A DNA stretch of 64,000 nt. Source: Pseudoalteromonas piscicida (GTDB taxonomy: Bacteria > Pseudomonadota > Gammaproteobacteria > Enterobacterales > Alteromonadaceae). Numbering within the stretch: position 1 is the first letter of the stretch; each line of letters begins with the position of its first letter. Below are positions 36,059-47,875 of this stretch, piece after piece. The notes under the pieces were generated by a model. It saw nothing but the letters and a program-made list of their open reading frames with translations, was not told where the DNA came from and made no database searches. The position numbers and the translations under genes are program-made. The stretch covers positions 28,608 to 92,607 of the forward strand of contig NZ_NKHF01000052.1 of the NCBI RefSeq assembly GCF_002744175.1, read 5' to 3'.

Positions 36059-38608
36059 TTACTTTAATGCTTTTTCCACTTCACGCGTAATTTCATCGCT
36101 CAAGCGTAAGGCCCGTAATAAGGTAAACACATTTTCTGAATGTGTATAGTTAAAGTTTACAGGTTGTTGTTGGAGTTTGTTAATTCCTGTGATTTTCACA
36201 TCTAAATCCAGCCACCCTTCTTCGCTTAGGCTTACATCACTATTTAACTGCTCTATGGTCAGCTCATCCAACACACCGATCACCGTCTGTAAACTCGGTT
36301 GCTCTTCTTTTAAGGCATTAATTGATGCATTGTTTTCAACTTTTAATAACCCCTCACCGACATTGTGAACCTTACCCGATTCAATTTTTACTCCAGATGA
36401 AGAAACCTGAACAGGCAATCTCCCAGAGATCAGTCCGCGAAGCTCTACACCAGCATCATGTCCAGATTCGGCAATCAAATCCAAGCTCAATTTATCTAAG
36501 CCAACCTGAACAACTTGAGGAGTAGGAACTAAGTTAACTTCAGCAATCATAACTTGTCCGGCAAATACATTAGCACGAATATCGGTTAATTTTGCGACTC
36601 CAGCCTCACTTAACAAATTTGCCTTAATCTTTTGGACCACCACACCCGCTCTTAATTCTTCAACACTCAGTGTGGTGGGAATTAGTTGAATATTAGCTGA
36701 ACTAATTAACCCCGATACATCAACTTTTGCATTTTGCACCAACCGCTCGTTGAATAAGGCAGCCCCCTCCCGAAGACCAGCATTTACCGAAAAAATACGT
36801 GTCGATAAATCACCTTCAAGGGTGGCAAAGTAACGGCCCCCCGTAACTTTGAGTGTCGGCAATAATTGCTCGAGGTAAGGCTGCAACGTATCTAACTGCT
36901 GTGTAGGAAGCAGAACGGTGATAGGATGCTTCAGGCTCGAATATTGATGTTCAACTAGCATCTTAATGCCATCCATAGTTATCGAGTGCGAAGCGATGAC
37001 CCCTCTATTTTGTTGCCCTTTACTTATCACCTCTATGTTATTGAGACTGAGCTTTGGAAGTACAACGTTCGCGATTTGAGTTTGCCCTTCTAAGGTCGAA
37101 AAAATTTCTCCTGCAGCGACGTTTCCTTGCCACTTAAATTGTTGTGCCAACTGATTGACTTGATGATCACCTTGTTGAATTTGCTTGGCAGTAAGCGCAA
37201 TGCTGATATCAAACTCTTGCGCTGTATTCAGAGTTGCACTTCCTTGCAATGCGGACTCTTTGATAGAGCCACTAGCAAAGTCCAAACGAGGCAACTGGGA
37301 ATCTAACTGCGCAGTAAAACTGATCCCCTCTGGGATTGTATTATGCACCCGATCCCCGCTTTGCAACTTTGTGATATCAAGTTGTGCTGCCACATCTAGT
37401 TTAATAGCTGGATTATTGAATACTAAACCTTGCATCGATAGTTGGCTTGACAATAACCTTGGGGATGCATCAATCGTGAGCACATCGTTAGGATCTCCAA
37501 ATAGCTTAAAATGGCTAGTTAGTTCAACGTTATCAGCTGTGAGCATGTTTACTCGCGTTAGTTTACTCAGCCCACTAGTGAGTTCACCTCGCATATCAAT
37601 GAGATTAGGCTGAACCTTAAACGTTGCACTTAATGCGTGCTGCCCTAGCTTTTCATCGGATAACTGTAACTGTACATCACCAACAGCTGAATGCGCTGGT
37701 AAGTTTATAGCAAGGTTTTTGGCACTGAGCTGTAATGCTTTATCCTCAGCAGCGATAACGACTTCAGGTATGGTAATAGTGGTTGGTGAAATAGATATCT
37801 TATCTTGCACGCTGAGCTGCCAACTAGCAGGAAGTAATTGTTGGTATTGAGCGGGCACACAGTGTAAAGCCGTGTTAACTGAAATCGGTGTGTTTACCAA
37901 CAACTGACCTTGTTGCGAACTGAGATCATACTCAGCAGTTACCGTGCCAATATAAGCGGTGGTCCCCTCACAGCGTGTGTGTTCCATCGCTACAAGCGCT
38001 TCTAGTTCTGTCAATGTGTTGAGTGTGAGACCGTCAAATTGCAACTCTGAATGCCCAGCAAGTGCACGGACTTGAGTGGGTAACAAAGCGCTGAGGTATT
38101 CACCGCCAAGCTCTATCTTTGCGACAAGTTCAGCAGGGTGAAGTGCTAGGCTCGCCGTTATATCTCCCGCAACTTCAAATTGGTTTAGTGTAGGCTCTGT
38201 AACAGCTATATTTAACGGGCTCGGTAATGGTTTCCCTGACAAGGTTACGCGTGCAATATTTACTCTAGGCCTAGTAATATTAACAGGTAACGACAGCCGC
38301 TGAGGCTTGGCTGAGTCTGTACTTTTTGATGAACGAAGTTGCAGCGCTACAGACGCAATATCTATTTGCTGCATATTCACTTGCGCATCGTAGATCTGGA
38401 CATTGAAAGCGTCGGATTGCACACATGCTTTACGGATATGAATACGATTGACACCAGATAAACGCCAGTCTAAGCAACTAACCTGTAGCGTCTCGACAGG
38501 AACAAACTGCTTAACAACCCAGAGCGACAAAGGAACTCTAGCAAGGTAAACAGCCACAAAAAAACTGAGTATCAAGGCTACACTCCAAAGCCACTTTTTC
38601 ATTCGCAT
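36059..38608 (-). CDS. ydbH: YdbH, AsmA-like intermembrane phospholipid transport protein
   Basis: An 849-residue protein with an N-terminal membrane anchor (about 5-25) and a long, beta-rich body expected to form a hydrophobic groove across the periplasm. TamB, YhdP and YdbH are partly redundant phospholipid carriers in E. coli. The C-terminal third (SLSEEGWLDLDVKITGINKLQQQPVNFNYTHSENV) matches the YdbH family. The start may be ATG 38608 or 38602 (MKKWLW). It is the first gene of the operon. Confidence 0.88.
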   Translation of the reverse strand: MRMKKWLWSVALILSFFVAVYLARVPLSLWVVKQFVPVETLQVSCLDWRLSGVNRIHIRKACVQSDAFNVQIYDAQVNMQQIDIASVALQLRSSKSTDSAKPQRLSLPVNITRPRVNIARVTLSGKPLPSPLNIAVTEPTLNQFEVAGDITASLALHPAELVAKIELGGEYLSALLPTQVRALAGHSELQFDGLTLNTLTELEALVAMEHTRCEGTTAYIGTVTAEYDLSSQQGQLLVNTPISVNTALHCVPAQYQQLLPASWQLSVQDKISISPTTITIPEVVIAAEDKALQLSAKNLAINLPAHSAVGDVQLQLSDEKLGQHALSATFKVQPNLIDMRGELTSGLSKLTRVNMLTADNVELTSHFKLFGDPNDVLTIDASPRLLSSQLSMQGLVFNNPAIKLDVAAQLDITKLQSGDRVHNTIPEGISFTAQLDSQLPRLDFASGSIKESALQGSATLNTAQEFDISIALTAKQIQQGDHQVNQLAQQFKWQGNVAAGEIFSTLEGQTQIANVVLPKLSLNNIEVISKGQQNRGVIASHSITMDGIKMLVEHQYSSLKHPITVLLPTQQLDTLQPYLEQLLPTLKVTGGRYFATLEGDLSTRIFSVNAGLREGAALFNERLVQNAKVDVSGLISSANIQLIPTTLSVEELRAGVVVQKIKANLLSEAGVAKLTDIRANVFAGQVMIAEVNLVPTPQVVQVGLDKLSLDLIAESGHDAGVELRGLISGRLPVQVSSSGVKIESGKVHNVGEGLLKVENNASINALKEEQPSLQTVIGVLDELTIEQLNSDVSLSEEGWLDLDVKITGINKLQQQPVNFNYTHSENVFTLLRALRLSDEITREVEKALK

Positions 38609-38670
38609 CCTTAAAATATGATTGCTACTTTCCTTTTAGTGTACCCGAGAGATAATTATCAAGCCATGAA

Positions 38671-38695
38671 TAAAAAAGGTCACCGAAGTGACCTT
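38671..38695 (-). terminator. Terminator of purL
   Basis: AAGGTCAC / GTGACCTT form an eight-pair stem with a CGAA tetraloop. The minus strand continues TTTTTTATTC. It lies 18 bases after the purL stop. Confidence 0.85.
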
Positions 38696-38712
38696 TTCAA
38701 CCATATCTCGCG

Positions 38713-41700
38713 TTAGCCTACTAGCTTGCGCGCATTGCGGAACATACGCATCCAAGGGCTATCTTCTTGCCACTCATCTGGGTGCCAAGAGTTTGCGACT
38801 GCTCTGAATACACGCTCAGGGTGCGGCATCATCACAGTTGCACGACCGTCTGTTGAAGTCATGCCCGTAATACCAGCCGGAGAGCCGTTCGGGTTCGCCG
38901 GATACTGTGTTGTTGGATTACCGTAGTTATCAACAAACTTCACGGCAACTGAACCTGAATTCAATGCTGTTTGTACCGCAGCTTCATTTGCAAACTCAGC
39001 ATGGCCTTCACCGTGTGATACTGCGATTGGCATACGAGATCCCGCCATACCATCAAAGAAAATCGATGGGCTTTGCTGCACTTCAACTAGGCTGAAGCGC
39101 GCTTCAAAACGCTCTGACTTGTTGGTTACGAAACGTGGCCAGTTTTCCGTGCCCGGGATCAGCTCTTTCAATGTAGAAAGCATCTGACAACCATTACACA
39201 CACCTAAGCTAAAGGTATCTTGGCGTTGGAAGAAGCCTTGGAATTGCTCGCGTGCAGAGTCATGGAATAGGATTGATTTCGCCCAACCTTCACCAGCACC
39301 TAAAACGTCACCATATGAGAAACCACCACAGGCTACTAGACCTTTGAATTGCTCTAGTGTTAAGCGACCTTCGAGAATATCACTCATGTGTACATCGATT
39401 GCTGCAAAACCAGCGCGGTTGAATGCTGCTGCCATTTCGATATGCGAGTTAACGCCTTGCTCACGCAAAATTGCAACTTGAGGCTTCACCCCTTTTGCAA
39501 TGTAAGGTGCGGCGATATCTTCGTTAAGATCAAAGCTTAGTTTAACGTTAAGACCTGGATCTTTTTCGTCGAACTTAGCATCAAACTCTTGCTTAGCGCA
39601 GTCAGGGTTATCACGTAGTGCCTGCATCTGGTATGTTGTTTCAGCCCAAATAGTACGCAGCTCTGTGCGAGTATTTTCAAGCACTGCCTTACCACCGCGA
39701 GTGAAGGTAATCTTATCTTCGCTATTTAGCGTACCGATGCGATGCGCAATATCAGCAATACCATGCTCAGCAAATACCGCTTCAACTGCTGCGATATCGT
39801 CATTATGCACTTGTATTACGGCCCCCAACTCCTCATTGAATAACACCTCTAAGTCCGTACCTTGAAGCGCATCTAATTCAATGCTCACACCTGTATGGCC
39901 GGCAAACGCCATTTCCGCTGCCGTAGTAAACAAACCACCATCAGAACGGTCGTGATAAGCGATAAGCTTGCCTGACTCAACCAATGCTTGCACGGCATTG
40001 TAGAAACCTTTCAACAACTCTGGGCTGTCTACATCAGGAGTCTTGTCGCCAAGCTGTTTGTATACTTGCGCTAAACTTGAGGCACCAAGACGGTTTTGAC
40101 CGGCACCTAAATCCAGTAGGAACAAGCTAGTTTCGCCTTTGTCAGTACGAAGCTCAGGGGTTACTGTTTTACGAATATCTTCAACACGACCAAATGCAGT
40201 AATGACAAGTGATAATGGCGCAGTTACTGATTTTTCTTCACCATTTTCATCCCACTTGGTCTTCATCGACATTGAGTCTTTACCAACTGGAATAGTCAGA
40301 CCTAGCGCAGGGCATAGCTCTTCACCAACCGCTTTAACCGCCTCATAAAGTCCCGCATCTTCGCCAGGGTGACCCGCTGCGGCCATCCAGTTTGCAGAAA
40401 GTTTAATGTTGTTTAGGCTACCGATGTTAGCACCAGCGATGTTGGTTAATGCTTCTGCCACAGCTAGACGAGCCGATGCACCATAGTTAAGAAGTGCAGC
40501 TGGGGTACGCTCACCCATAGACATCGCTTCACCGTGGTATGTATCGTAAGTTGCAGCCGTTACTGCGCAGTTTGCCACTGGCACCTGCCAAGGACCAACC
40601 ATCTGATCACGTGCAACTAGACCCGTTACAGTTCTATCGCCAATCGTGATAAGGAATGTTTTCTCAGCAATCGTTGGTAGACGAAGTAAACGCTTTGCAG
40701 CATCTTCAAGCGCAATACCTGCTGTATCAAGTGCTTTACCTACAGCACGCTTTGATTCTACGTCACGGTGCATTTTAGGGGGCTTGCCAAGTAGTACGTC
40801 AAGCGGCAGGTCAACTGGGTTATTGTCAAAGTGGTTGTCAGATACTGTTAGATGACGCTCTTCCGTCGCTTCACCAATTACCGCATATTGTGCGCGCTCA
40901 CGCTTACAAATTGCTTCAAAGCGAGCAAAATCTTCTGCCGCAACTGCCAACACATAACGCTCTTGCGACTCGTTACACCAGATTTCGTGAGGTGCCATGC
41001 CAGGTTCATCGTTCGGGATGTTACGCAGTTCAAACTTACCACCACGGCCGCCGTCGTCGACAAGCTCAGGAAATGCATTTGATAAGCCACCAGCGCCCAC
41101 ATCGTGAATAAACGCAATTGGGTTGTCATCACCGAGCTGCCAACATTTGTCGATCACTTCCTGACAACGACGTTCCATCTCTGGGTTTTCACGTTGAACA
41201 GAAGCAAAATCTAAGTCTTCATTTGATTGACCTGAAGCCATCGATGAAGCTGCACCGCCGCCAAGGCCGATGTTCATTGCAGGTCCACCTAATGCGATTA
41301 GCTTAGCACCTACTGGAATAGAACCTTTTTGTACGTGATCCTCTCGAATGTTACCTAGACCGCCGGCAATCATGATTGGCTTATGGTAACCACGCACCTC
41401 AGCGCCGTTGTGGCTGTCAACTTTTTCTTCGTATGTACGGAAATAACCCAGTAGGTTTGGACGACCGAATTCGTTATTAAATGCAGCGCCACCAAGTGGG
41501 CCATCCAACATGATGTCTAGCGCGTTAACAATACGTCCTGGTTTACCAAAGTCAGTTTCCCAAGGCTGTTCAAAGCCTGGAATACGGAGGTTAGAAACCG
41601 TAAAACCCACTAAACCCGCTTTTGGTTTAGAGCCGCGACCCGTTGCACCTTCATCACGGATCTCACCACCTGACCCTGTTGACGCGCCAGAGAATGGTGC

Positions 41701-42609
41701 AATCGCCGTTGGGTGGTTATGTGTTTCCACCTTCATCAAAATGTGGATGTCTTCCTCGTGGTAAGTATACTCACCTTTCGTATTTGGGAAGAAACGACCT
41801 GCTTTAGAACCAGTCATTACTGCGGCATTGTCTTTATAGGCCGACAATACGTTGTCGCTATTGGTTTCGTAGGTGTTTTTAATCATTTTAAACAGCGACT
41901 TAGGCTGTTCTACACCATCAATTGTCCAATCAGCGTTAAAAATTTTGTGACGACAATGCTCAGAGTTTGCCTGGGCAAACATGAATAGTTCGATGTCATT
42001 AGGGTTACGACCTAGCTTTTCGAAGCTTTCTACTAGATAGTCTATTTCGTCATCGGCAAGAGCAAAGCCTTGCTCAACGTTTGCCATGGCTAATGCTTCA
42101 CGGCCGCCAGCTAAAATGTCAACAGAAGACATTGGGCGTGGCGTTTCGGTACGGAATAATTTAGCGGCATCATCAAGCTCTGCATGAACAGACTCTGTCA
42201 TACGGTCATGAAGTAGCTGTGCGACTTCTTCAAACTGAGTTTGTGTTAGTTCACCCTCAACATAGTAAGCAATACCACGCTCAACACGGTGTACTTGCGT
42301 AAGACCACAGTTGTTTGCAATATCTGTCGCTTTAGAAGCCCAAGGAGAAATTGTTCCGATCCTTGGTGTTACCAAGATCAGCTTGCCCTCTGGCGTGTGT
42401 TCCGTAATAGTCGGTCCATACTTTAACAGGCTGTTTAGCTTTGTGAGCTCTGCTTCTGAAAGTTCAGCCGTTAAATCAGCAAAGTGCATGAATTCAGCGT
42501 ACACATTCGTAACAGGTATTTGAGCTGCAGCGCAGGTTTTAAGGATCTTTTGGACTTTGAAATCTGAAAGTGCAGGTGCACCACGTAGGATTAACATAGG
42601 TATTTTCAT
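38713..42609 (-). CDS. purL: Phosphoribosylformylglycinamidine synthase
   Basis: The large single-chain PurL of gammaproteobacteria, about 1295 residues, which makes FGAM from FGAR, ATP and glutamine in purine synthesis. An N-terminal PurS-like part is followed by two AIR-synthase-type halves ([10 protein letters not shown] near 300) and a C-terminal glutaminase with GVCNGCQML and MPHPERVFR. The ATG at 42597 ([13 protein letters not shown]) matches E. coli better than 42609, but neither has a strong ribosome site. It is transcribed alone. Confidence 0.97.
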   Translation of the reverse strand: MKIPMLILRGAPALSDFKVQKILKTCAAAQIPVTNVYAEFMHFADLTAELSEAELTKLNSLLKYGPTITEHTPEGKLILVTPRIGTISPWASKATDIANNCGLTQVHRVERGIAYYVEGELTQTQFEEVAQLLHDRMTESVHAELDDAAKLFRTETPRPMSSVDILAGGREALAMANVEQGFALADDEIDYLVESFEKLGRNPNDIELFMFAQANSEHCRHKIFNADWTIDGVEQPKSLFKMIKNTYETNSDNVLSAYKDNAAVMTGSKAGRFFPNTKGEYTYHEEDIHILMKVETHNHPTAIAPFSGASTGSGGEIRDEGATGRGSKPKAGLVGFTVSNLRIPGFEQPWETDFGKPGRIVNALDIMLDGPLGGAAFNNEFGRPNLLGYFRTYEEKVDSHNGAEVRGYHKPIMIAGGLGNIREDHVQKGSIPVGAKLIALGGPAMNIGLGGGAASSMASGQSNEDLDFASVQRENPEMERRCQEVIDKCWQLGDDNPIAFIHDVGAGGLSNAFPELVDDGGRGGKFELRNIPNDEPGMAPHEIWCNESQERYVLAVAAEDFARFEAICKRERAQYAVIGEATEERHLTVSDNHFDNNPVDLPLDVLLGKPPKMHRDVESKRAVGKALDTAGIALEDAAKRLLRLPTIAEKTFLITIGDRTVTGLVARDQMVGPWQVPVANCAVTAATYDTYHGEAMSMGERTPAALLNYGASARLAVAEALTNIAGANIGSLNNIKLSANWMAAAGHPGEDAGLYEAVKAVGEELCPALGLTIPVGKDSMSMKTKWDENGEEKSVTAPLSLVITAFGRVEDIRKTVTPELRTDKGETSLFLLDLGAGQNRLGASSLAQVYKQLGDKTPDVDSPELLKGFYNAVQALVESGKLIAYHDRSDGGLFTTAAEMAFAGHTGVSIELDALQGTDLEVLFNEELGAVIQVHNDDIAAVEAVFAEHGIADIAHRIGTLNSEDKITFTRGGKAVLENTRTELRTIWAETTYQMQALRDNPDCAKQEFDAKFDEKDPGLNVKLSFDLNEDIAAPYIAKGVKPQVAILREQGVNSHIEMAAAFNRAGFAAIDVHMSDILEGRLTLEQFKGLVACGGFSYGDVLGAGEGWAKSILFHDSAREQFQGFFQRQDTFSLGVCNGCQMLSTLKELIPGTENWPRFVTNKSERFEARFSLVEVQQSPSIFFDGMAGSRMPIAVSHGEGHAEFANEAAVQTALNSGSVAVKFVDNYGNPTTQYPANPNGSPAGITGMTSTDGRATVMMPHPERVFRAVANSWHPDEWQEDSPWMRMFRNARKLVG

Positions 42610-42645
42610 CCGGGGTTAAGGATTGAACGATATCTTTGGGCGCTC

Positions 42646-42651
42646 ATTATA
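42646..42651 (-). promoter_or_regulatory. Probable -10 box of purL
   Basis: A perfect TATAAT on the minus strand, about 37-49 bases before the two possible starts. The base pairs 17 upstream read TTAATT, a weak -35. No clear PurR box is visible nearby. Confidence 0.45.
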
Positions 42652-42798
42652 GTGGAAATAGCGCTCGGAATTAACACTAATTTGTCAAAACTAGAAAATA
42701 TCATGCAAATCCATCATTACCTTGAGTTAATTCGGCTTTTGCAATTATAAGTTTGCTGCGGTAAGTTGAGAATTCGAGCACCAAAGAGAGCCTTGTTC

Positions 42799-44229
42799 AT
42801 GTTCAAATACATCTTTACGTGCTTTGTTATCACCTTTTTGCTTGGGTGCGACAAAGCTCCCTTAAACCAATTGCAGCATATCAAGCAAAACAATGTATTA
42901 CGTGTTGGTACATTGGCAGGGCCTGGTAACTATTATCAGGGCACTACGGGTGAGCAAGGCTATGAATATGAATTAGCCAGTGAGTTTGCCAAAGAGTTAG
43001 GGGTTGAATTGCACATCATACCCTACTTTAGTTTGGATGAGTTATTCACACGATTAAACACGGGTGATTTGGATATCGTAGCATCTGCAATCAGCTTTCA
43101 TCCATCCAGAACAGCACAATATCGCTTTGGTCCAACCTATCGCATGATCAGCCAAAAGATGGTTTATAAACAAGGCCGAGAGTGGCCTAGAGATTTTGAT
43201 GATATCGACGCACCGATTACTGTGCTGGCTCACAGCAATCATGTTATTGCATTGGAAGAGGCGAAAACCAAGCATCCTCATTTAACATGGGAAGTCGTAT
43301 CAGACAAAGGGGAAGAAGAGTTATTACAGGCTATTATTGATGGTGAGGTCGACTACACTATCACCGACTCTCACTCATTAGCCCTGTTTAGGCGTTACCA
43401 CCCAACCGTTAGCATTGCCTTTTCTGTCACTCAAGACGAACACGTCGCTTGGATGATGCGTAACGAGAAAGACGATTCACTTTACTCGCTGCTACCACCA
43501 TTTTTTGCGCGGGTAAAACAAAATAACTTTTTAGCCACACTGGAAGAAAAATACTTTGGTCATATTGAAGAGTTCAACTACGTAAACACCCTGGCGTTTG
43601 TTGAGGCTGTCCATGATACCTTGCCAAAGTACCTAAAATGGTTCAAGAGCTACTCAAAGCAGCATAATATAGACTGGCGACTACTTGCAGCTGTAAGTTA
43701 TCAAGAATCAATGTGGGATCCAAGAGCCAAGTCGCCCACCGGCGTTCGTGGTATTATGATGCTAACTCAACCTACCGCCAAAAAAGTAGGCGTCACCAAC
43801 CGCCTTAATGCTCAGCAAAATATAGAAGGTGGTGCTAAGTATTTGCGCATTTTATTTGATCGTATGCCTGAGGAAATTCAACAGCCAGACAGCACTTGGT
43901 TAGCCTTAGCATCTTATAATGTCGGCTGGGGACATGTTCGCGATGCTCGCAATATTACCAAAGATCAAGGTGGTGATCCGAATAACTGGGCAGACGTTAA
44001 AAAACGACTACCACTGCTGACTAAAAAGCGCTACTATCGAAATACACGATATGGATATGCCCGTGGTGATGTTGCGGTTACGTATGTAGATAACATACGC
44101 CGTTACTATGATGCGCTCGTCTGGTTAGAAGACAACGGGGCGCTCCTACCCGATAGCAACACAGCCTCTTCGCAAACGACTCCTGTTGATAATCCCAATA
44201 AAACCAGTGACGTCGCCCAGCAACAGTAA
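42799..44229 (+). CDS. mltF: Membrane-bound lytic murein transglycosylase F
   Basis: A lipoprotein that cuts peptidoglycan glycan strands. I choose the ATG at 42799 (MFKYIFTCFVITFLLGC), which gives a short lipobox FLLGC and 476 residues; an upstream TTG in frame is less likely. An N-terminal solute-binding-protein-like domain (about 35-260) covers the VLRVGTLAGPG stretch. The SLT domain follows, with catalytic Glu in YQESMWDPRAKSPTGVRG, then MMLTQPTAKKVGV and YNVGWGHVRDA. The C-terminal 20 residues are low-complexity. Confidence 0.95.
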   Translation: MFKYIFTCFVITFLLGCDKAPLNQLQHIKQNNVLRVGTLAGPGNYYQGTTGEQGYEYELASEFAKELGVELHIIPYFSLDELFTRLNTGDLDIVASAISFHPSRTAQYRFGPTYRMISQKMVYKQGREWPRDFDDIDAPITVLAHSNHVIALEEAKTKHPHLTWEVVSDKGEEELLQAIIDGEVDYTITDSHSLALFRRYHPTVSIAFSVTQDEHVAWMMRNEKDDSLYSLLPPFFARVKQNNFLATLEEKYFGHIEEFNYVNTLAFVEAVHDTLPKYLKWFKSYSKQHNIDWRLLAAVSYQESMWDPRAKSPTGVRGIMMLTQPTAKKVGVTNRLNAQQNIEGGAKYLRILFDRMPEEIQQPDSTWLALASYNVGWGHVRDARNITKDQGGDPNNWADVKKRLPLLTKKRYYRNTRYGYARGDVAVTYVDNIRRYYDALVWLEDNGALLPDSNTASSQTTPVDNPNKTSDVAQQQ

Positions 44230-44297
44230 CTAATAGTTACGATATTGGCTTGATAAATGCTTCAAAAGGTCATAAATCTGTCATAGGCATAGCGTAT

Positions 44298-44312
44298 TAA
44301 TACTAATTATCA
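44298..44312 (+). promoter_or_regulatory. Possible Fur box upstream of the small basic protein
   Basis: TAATACTAATTATCA matches 13 of 15 positions of the 7-1-7 consensus TGATAATnATTATCA and is followed by TTGG. It lies about 40 bases before the start of the 60-codon gene. A GGGGA/TCCCC hairpin follows at 44315-44327. The AT-rich surroundings make a chance match possible. Confidence 0.4.
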
Positions 44313-44353
44313 TTGGGGAGCTTCCCCGTTAATCTCTCACATTAGGAGGTTCT

Positions 44354-45057
<704 letters not shown>

Positions 45058-45294
45058 TTAATTTGAATTATATCACCTTCAGCAGGAGTAAGGTTAAGCT
45101 GCTATTCTTAAATAATCGCACCCTAAAATAGAGGTGTTTTTATAAGCAAACTCAGGATGTTACCAACATCTTTTTAATATTTTGCAGAGTTTATTGATGA
45201 TTTTCGCAATTTTGCCGTGGCTCATAGGGTGGGAATTACGCTATAATTCGCCGCTTTTTTTATTTCGTAAGCTCAAAAAACACACGGGTAGAAT

Positions 45295-46599
45295 ATGAAA
45301 TTTCCGGGACGCCGTAGGCATAAACACTATTTTCCGGTGGAAGATAAAGATCCGCTTATTAACCAGTTACACGCTGATGATCGGCTAAAAAGGAGCTATA
45401 TCTGTGGTATAGATCAAATCGTCGTTGATATCGAAGCCAAAGTGGATCAAGCTTTTCTTGATGAATTCCACTTGCAGCGCGGTATGTCACAAGTGATAGA
45501 CAATGATGTCACCAACGCCCTTTATGACAGGCTAAAACGTGATGACATGATCGACTATGAATTTGCAGGCGGGACCATTGGTAATACCATGCACAACTAT
45601 TCTGTATTAGCAGATGACCGCTCTGTGCTACTTGGTGTTATGAGTGAAAACATAAAAATTGGTAGTTACGCCTATAAATTTTTGTGTAATACCTCCAGTC
45701 GAGTTGATTTAGATTACTTGCAGCCGGTAGACGGTCCGATTGGTCGCTGTTTCACATTGATAGATGACAGTGGCGAACGTACTTTTGCCATTAGTGCAGG
45801 ACTGATGAATCACTTGCGTCCAGAATCTATTTGCCAAACATTGATTGAAGAGTCATCAGCCCTTGTGATCAGCGCTTACTTGATGCGTACAAGTGGTGAT
45901 GAAACCATGACCCAAGCAACAATGCAGGCAGTAGAATACGCGAACAATGCGGGTGTACCTGTTGTTTTAACGCTTGGCACCAAATTCTTGATTGAACAAG
46001 ACCCTGACTGGTGGGCTGAATTCGTTGCTAAACACGTCGATATTTTGGCTATGAATGAAGAAGAAGGTGAAGCAATCACAGGCTATAACGATCCCCTTCT
46101 AGCGGCCGATAAGGCACTAGACTGGGTGGATTTGGTTATTTGCACAGCAGGTCCAAAAGGACTATTTATGGCCGGTTACGTTGATAATAGCTGTAAACGT
46201 GCAACTGAATACCCACTATTACCGGGCGCTATTCCTGAGTTTAATCGCTACGAGTTTTCTCGAGCAATGAAGAAATCTCAATGTGATAAACCAATCAAGG
46301 CGTACAGCCACACAGCACCTTATATGGGTGGCCCTGATATTATAAAAAATACTAATGGTGCGGGCGACTGCGCACTTGCTGCGGTATTACACGATATTTG
46401 CGCCAATGAGTACCACAAATTAAACGTGCCGAATTCAGCCAAACACGAACAAAGCGCAATCACCTACTCATCACTTGCTCAGATCAGTAAGTACGCAAAC
46501 CGAGCGAGTTATGAAGTTTTGGTGCAACATTCTCCAAGATTATCTAGAGGCCTTCCTGAGCGTGAAGACTCGCTTGAGCAATCATATTGGGAAAAATAA
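45295..46599 (+). CDS. gsk: Inosine-guanosine kinase
   Basis: A PfkB-family kinase of 434 residues that phosphorylates guanosine and inosine, salvaging purines. Stretches matching E. coli Gsk include the N-terminal MKFPGRRRHKHYFPV, AGGTIGNTMHNYSVLADDRSVLLGVM and the catalytic NTNGAGDCALAAVLHD. A good -10 (TATAAT, 45242-45247) lies 50 bases before the ATG without a clear -35. It is transcribed alone, ended by the hairpin at 46818. Confidence 0.95.
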   Translation: MKFPGRRRHKHYFPVEDKDPLINQLHADDRLKRSYICGIDQIVVDIEAKVDQAFLDEFHLQRGMSQVIDNDVTNALYDRLKRDDMIDYEFAGGTIGNTMHNYSVLADDRSVLLGVMSENIKIGSYAYKFLCNTSSRVDLDYLQPVDGPIGRCFTLIDDSGERTFAISAGLMNHLRPESICQTLIEESSALVISAYLMRTSGDETMTQATMQAVEYANNAGVPVVLTLGTKFLIEQDPDWWAEFVAKHVDILAMNEEEGEAITGYNDPLLAADKALDWVDLVICTAGPKGLFMAGYVDNSCKRATEYPLLPGAIPEFNRYEFSRAMKKSQCDKPIKAYSHTAPYMGGPDIIKNTNGAGDCALAAVLHDICANEYHKLNVPNSAKHEQSAITYSSLAQISKYANRASYEVLVQHSPRLSRGLPEREDSLEQSYWEK

Positions 46600-46800
46600 T
46601 ACTAATTAATATGAGCCTGGGATAATTAACCTAAACTTAGGTTAATTTAGCGGTCTATTTTGAGGCGAAAATATCTTGTCGATAACACCAAAAGTTTTTG
46701 CTATTTACTTGTTCTAAATAGGAAATTTTTAGTGTGGTTAGCGTCAGAACCACTCCCTCAAATTGAGCAGGTATTAATGCGGATTGGTATAAGTATTAAG
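46599..46800. repeat. ATAC(C/T)AA-type element, about 200 bp
   Basis: Starts ATACTAATTAATA right after the gsk stop and ends GGATTGGTAT. The inner TTTTGAGGCGAAAATATCTTGTCGATAAC and the CTATTTACTTGTTCTAAATA, CTCAAATTGAGCAGGTATTA stretches recur at 49577-49757 and, inverted, at about 51265-51290. It looks like a longer subtype of the dispersed family. A 68-codon frame inside it is not a gene. Confidence 0.6.
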
Positions 46801-46817
46801 CCTACATGGTATTTTAT

Positions 46818-46845
46818 AAAAATAGCGACTGAGGTCGCTATTTTT
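46818..46845. terminator. Bidirectional terminator between gsk and glsB
   Basis: AAAAATAGCGAC / GTCGCTATTTTT form a perfect twelve-pair stem with a TGAG loop; A-rich left and T-rich right arms suit both converging genes. Confidence 0.85.
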
Positions 46846-46869
46846 ATATCTGTTAAGCCTATGTAAGTA

Positions 46870-47787
46870 TTAAAAAATAGCGGTTCCAAGTTCATTGGAC
46901 AAATATTCCAGTGCAGCGATCCCAGCTAAGGAGTTACCGACTTTATCCAGTCCTGGTGACCATACCGAAATTGTAAAGCGATTAGGCACAATAGCGATGA
47001 TCGCACCACCGACACCAGATTTCCCAGGCATACCAACTCGATATCCAAAATCACCTGCGGCATCGTAAAGACCACTTGTAAATAGCAACGAGTTCATTTG
47101 CTTTGTTTGCTTTTTGGTTAAGATCCGCTGCTTTGATGAGTCACAGTAGCCTTGGCTTGAAAGGTAAGAAAACGACTTTGCTAATTCAGTGGTGTTCATT
47201 TCAATCGCACAAAAGTTAAAGTATGACCACAGCACATCTTCGACTTCATTATTGAAATTACCGAACGATTTCATCAAATACGCCATTGCTGCATTTCTGT
47301 ACCTATGATCATATTCCGATTGCGCCACTATCTTATTAATGCACAGCTTATCGTTACCAGACATCGCTCGGTAGCTTTCTAGCATGGTATGGATAGGAGC
47401 CGACAAGCGAGAATATAAGGCATCGCAGGTAACTATGGCGCCTGCATTAATAAAAGGGTTACGTGGAATGCCATTTTCAAACTCAAGCTGAGTTAAAGAG
47501 TTAAAAGCTGTACCTGAGGGTTCCTTACCAACTCGCTGCCAAAGCTCATCACCATAGCGCTGTAATGCCAACGTTAGTGTCATGACTTTAGATACTGACT
47601 GTATGGTAAATCTGGCTTCTATGTCTCCTGCACTAAAGGTTTCACCCTCAACAGTGTGTAGTGCCACAGAGAACTGTTCTAACTCTTGCTCTGCTAAGGC
47701 AGGAATGTAATTAGCGACTTTACCTTGGCGCAGCAAAGGCTGAACCCGCAGAACGGCTTGCTCTAAAATCTTTTGATAATTTGGCAT
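46870..47787 (-). CDS. glsB: Glutaminase
   Basis: Hydrolyses glutamine to glutamate and ammonia. The protein is 305 residues, with the serine beta-lactamase-like fold. The catalytic SxxK is in FTIQSVSKVMTL, and FINAGAIV, SGLYDAAGDFGYRVGMPGKSGVGG are family signatures. It converges on gsk and appears monocistronic. Confidence 0.95.
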   Translation of the reverse strand: MPNYQKILEQAVLRVQPLLRQGKVANYIPALAEQELEQFSVALHTVEGETFSAGDIEARFTIQSVSKVMTLTLALQRYGDELWQRVGKEPSGTAFNSLTQLEFENGIPRNPFINAGAIVTCDALYSRLSAPIHTMLESYRAMSGNDKLCINKIVAQSEYDHRYRNAAMAYLMKSFGNFNNEVEDVLWSYFNFCAIEMNTTELAKSFSYLSSQGYCDSSKQRILTKKQTKQMNSLLFTSGLYDAAGDFGYRVGMPGKSGVGGAIIAIVPNRFTISVWSPGLDKVGNSLAGIAALEYLSNELGTAIF

Positions 47788-47833
47788 AAGCTTGCGATTA
47801 AAAACTGGCTAGAAGAATTGCAGGAAGTGTATC

Positions 47834-47854
47834 AAAAAAGGCCCCGTAGGGCCT
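47834..47854 (-). terminator. Terminator of hpf
   Basis: AGGCCC / GGGCCT form a six-pair stem; the minus strand continues TTTTTTGATAC. It lies 22 bases after the hpf stop. Confidence 0.75.
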
Positions 47855-47875
47855 GATATTTATTAGGAACTATGC

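Noticed and set aside
38726..42523. Many open frames opposite purL, and similar ones opposite guaA, guaB, arcB and the M16 gene
   Set aside because: They are shadows of conserved genes on the other strand, with low-complexity Ser/Pro/Thr-rich translations and no ribosome sites.
46660..46866. 68-codon plus-strand frame after gsk
   Set aside because: It lies inside a dispersed repeat and runs through the gsk/glsB terminator.
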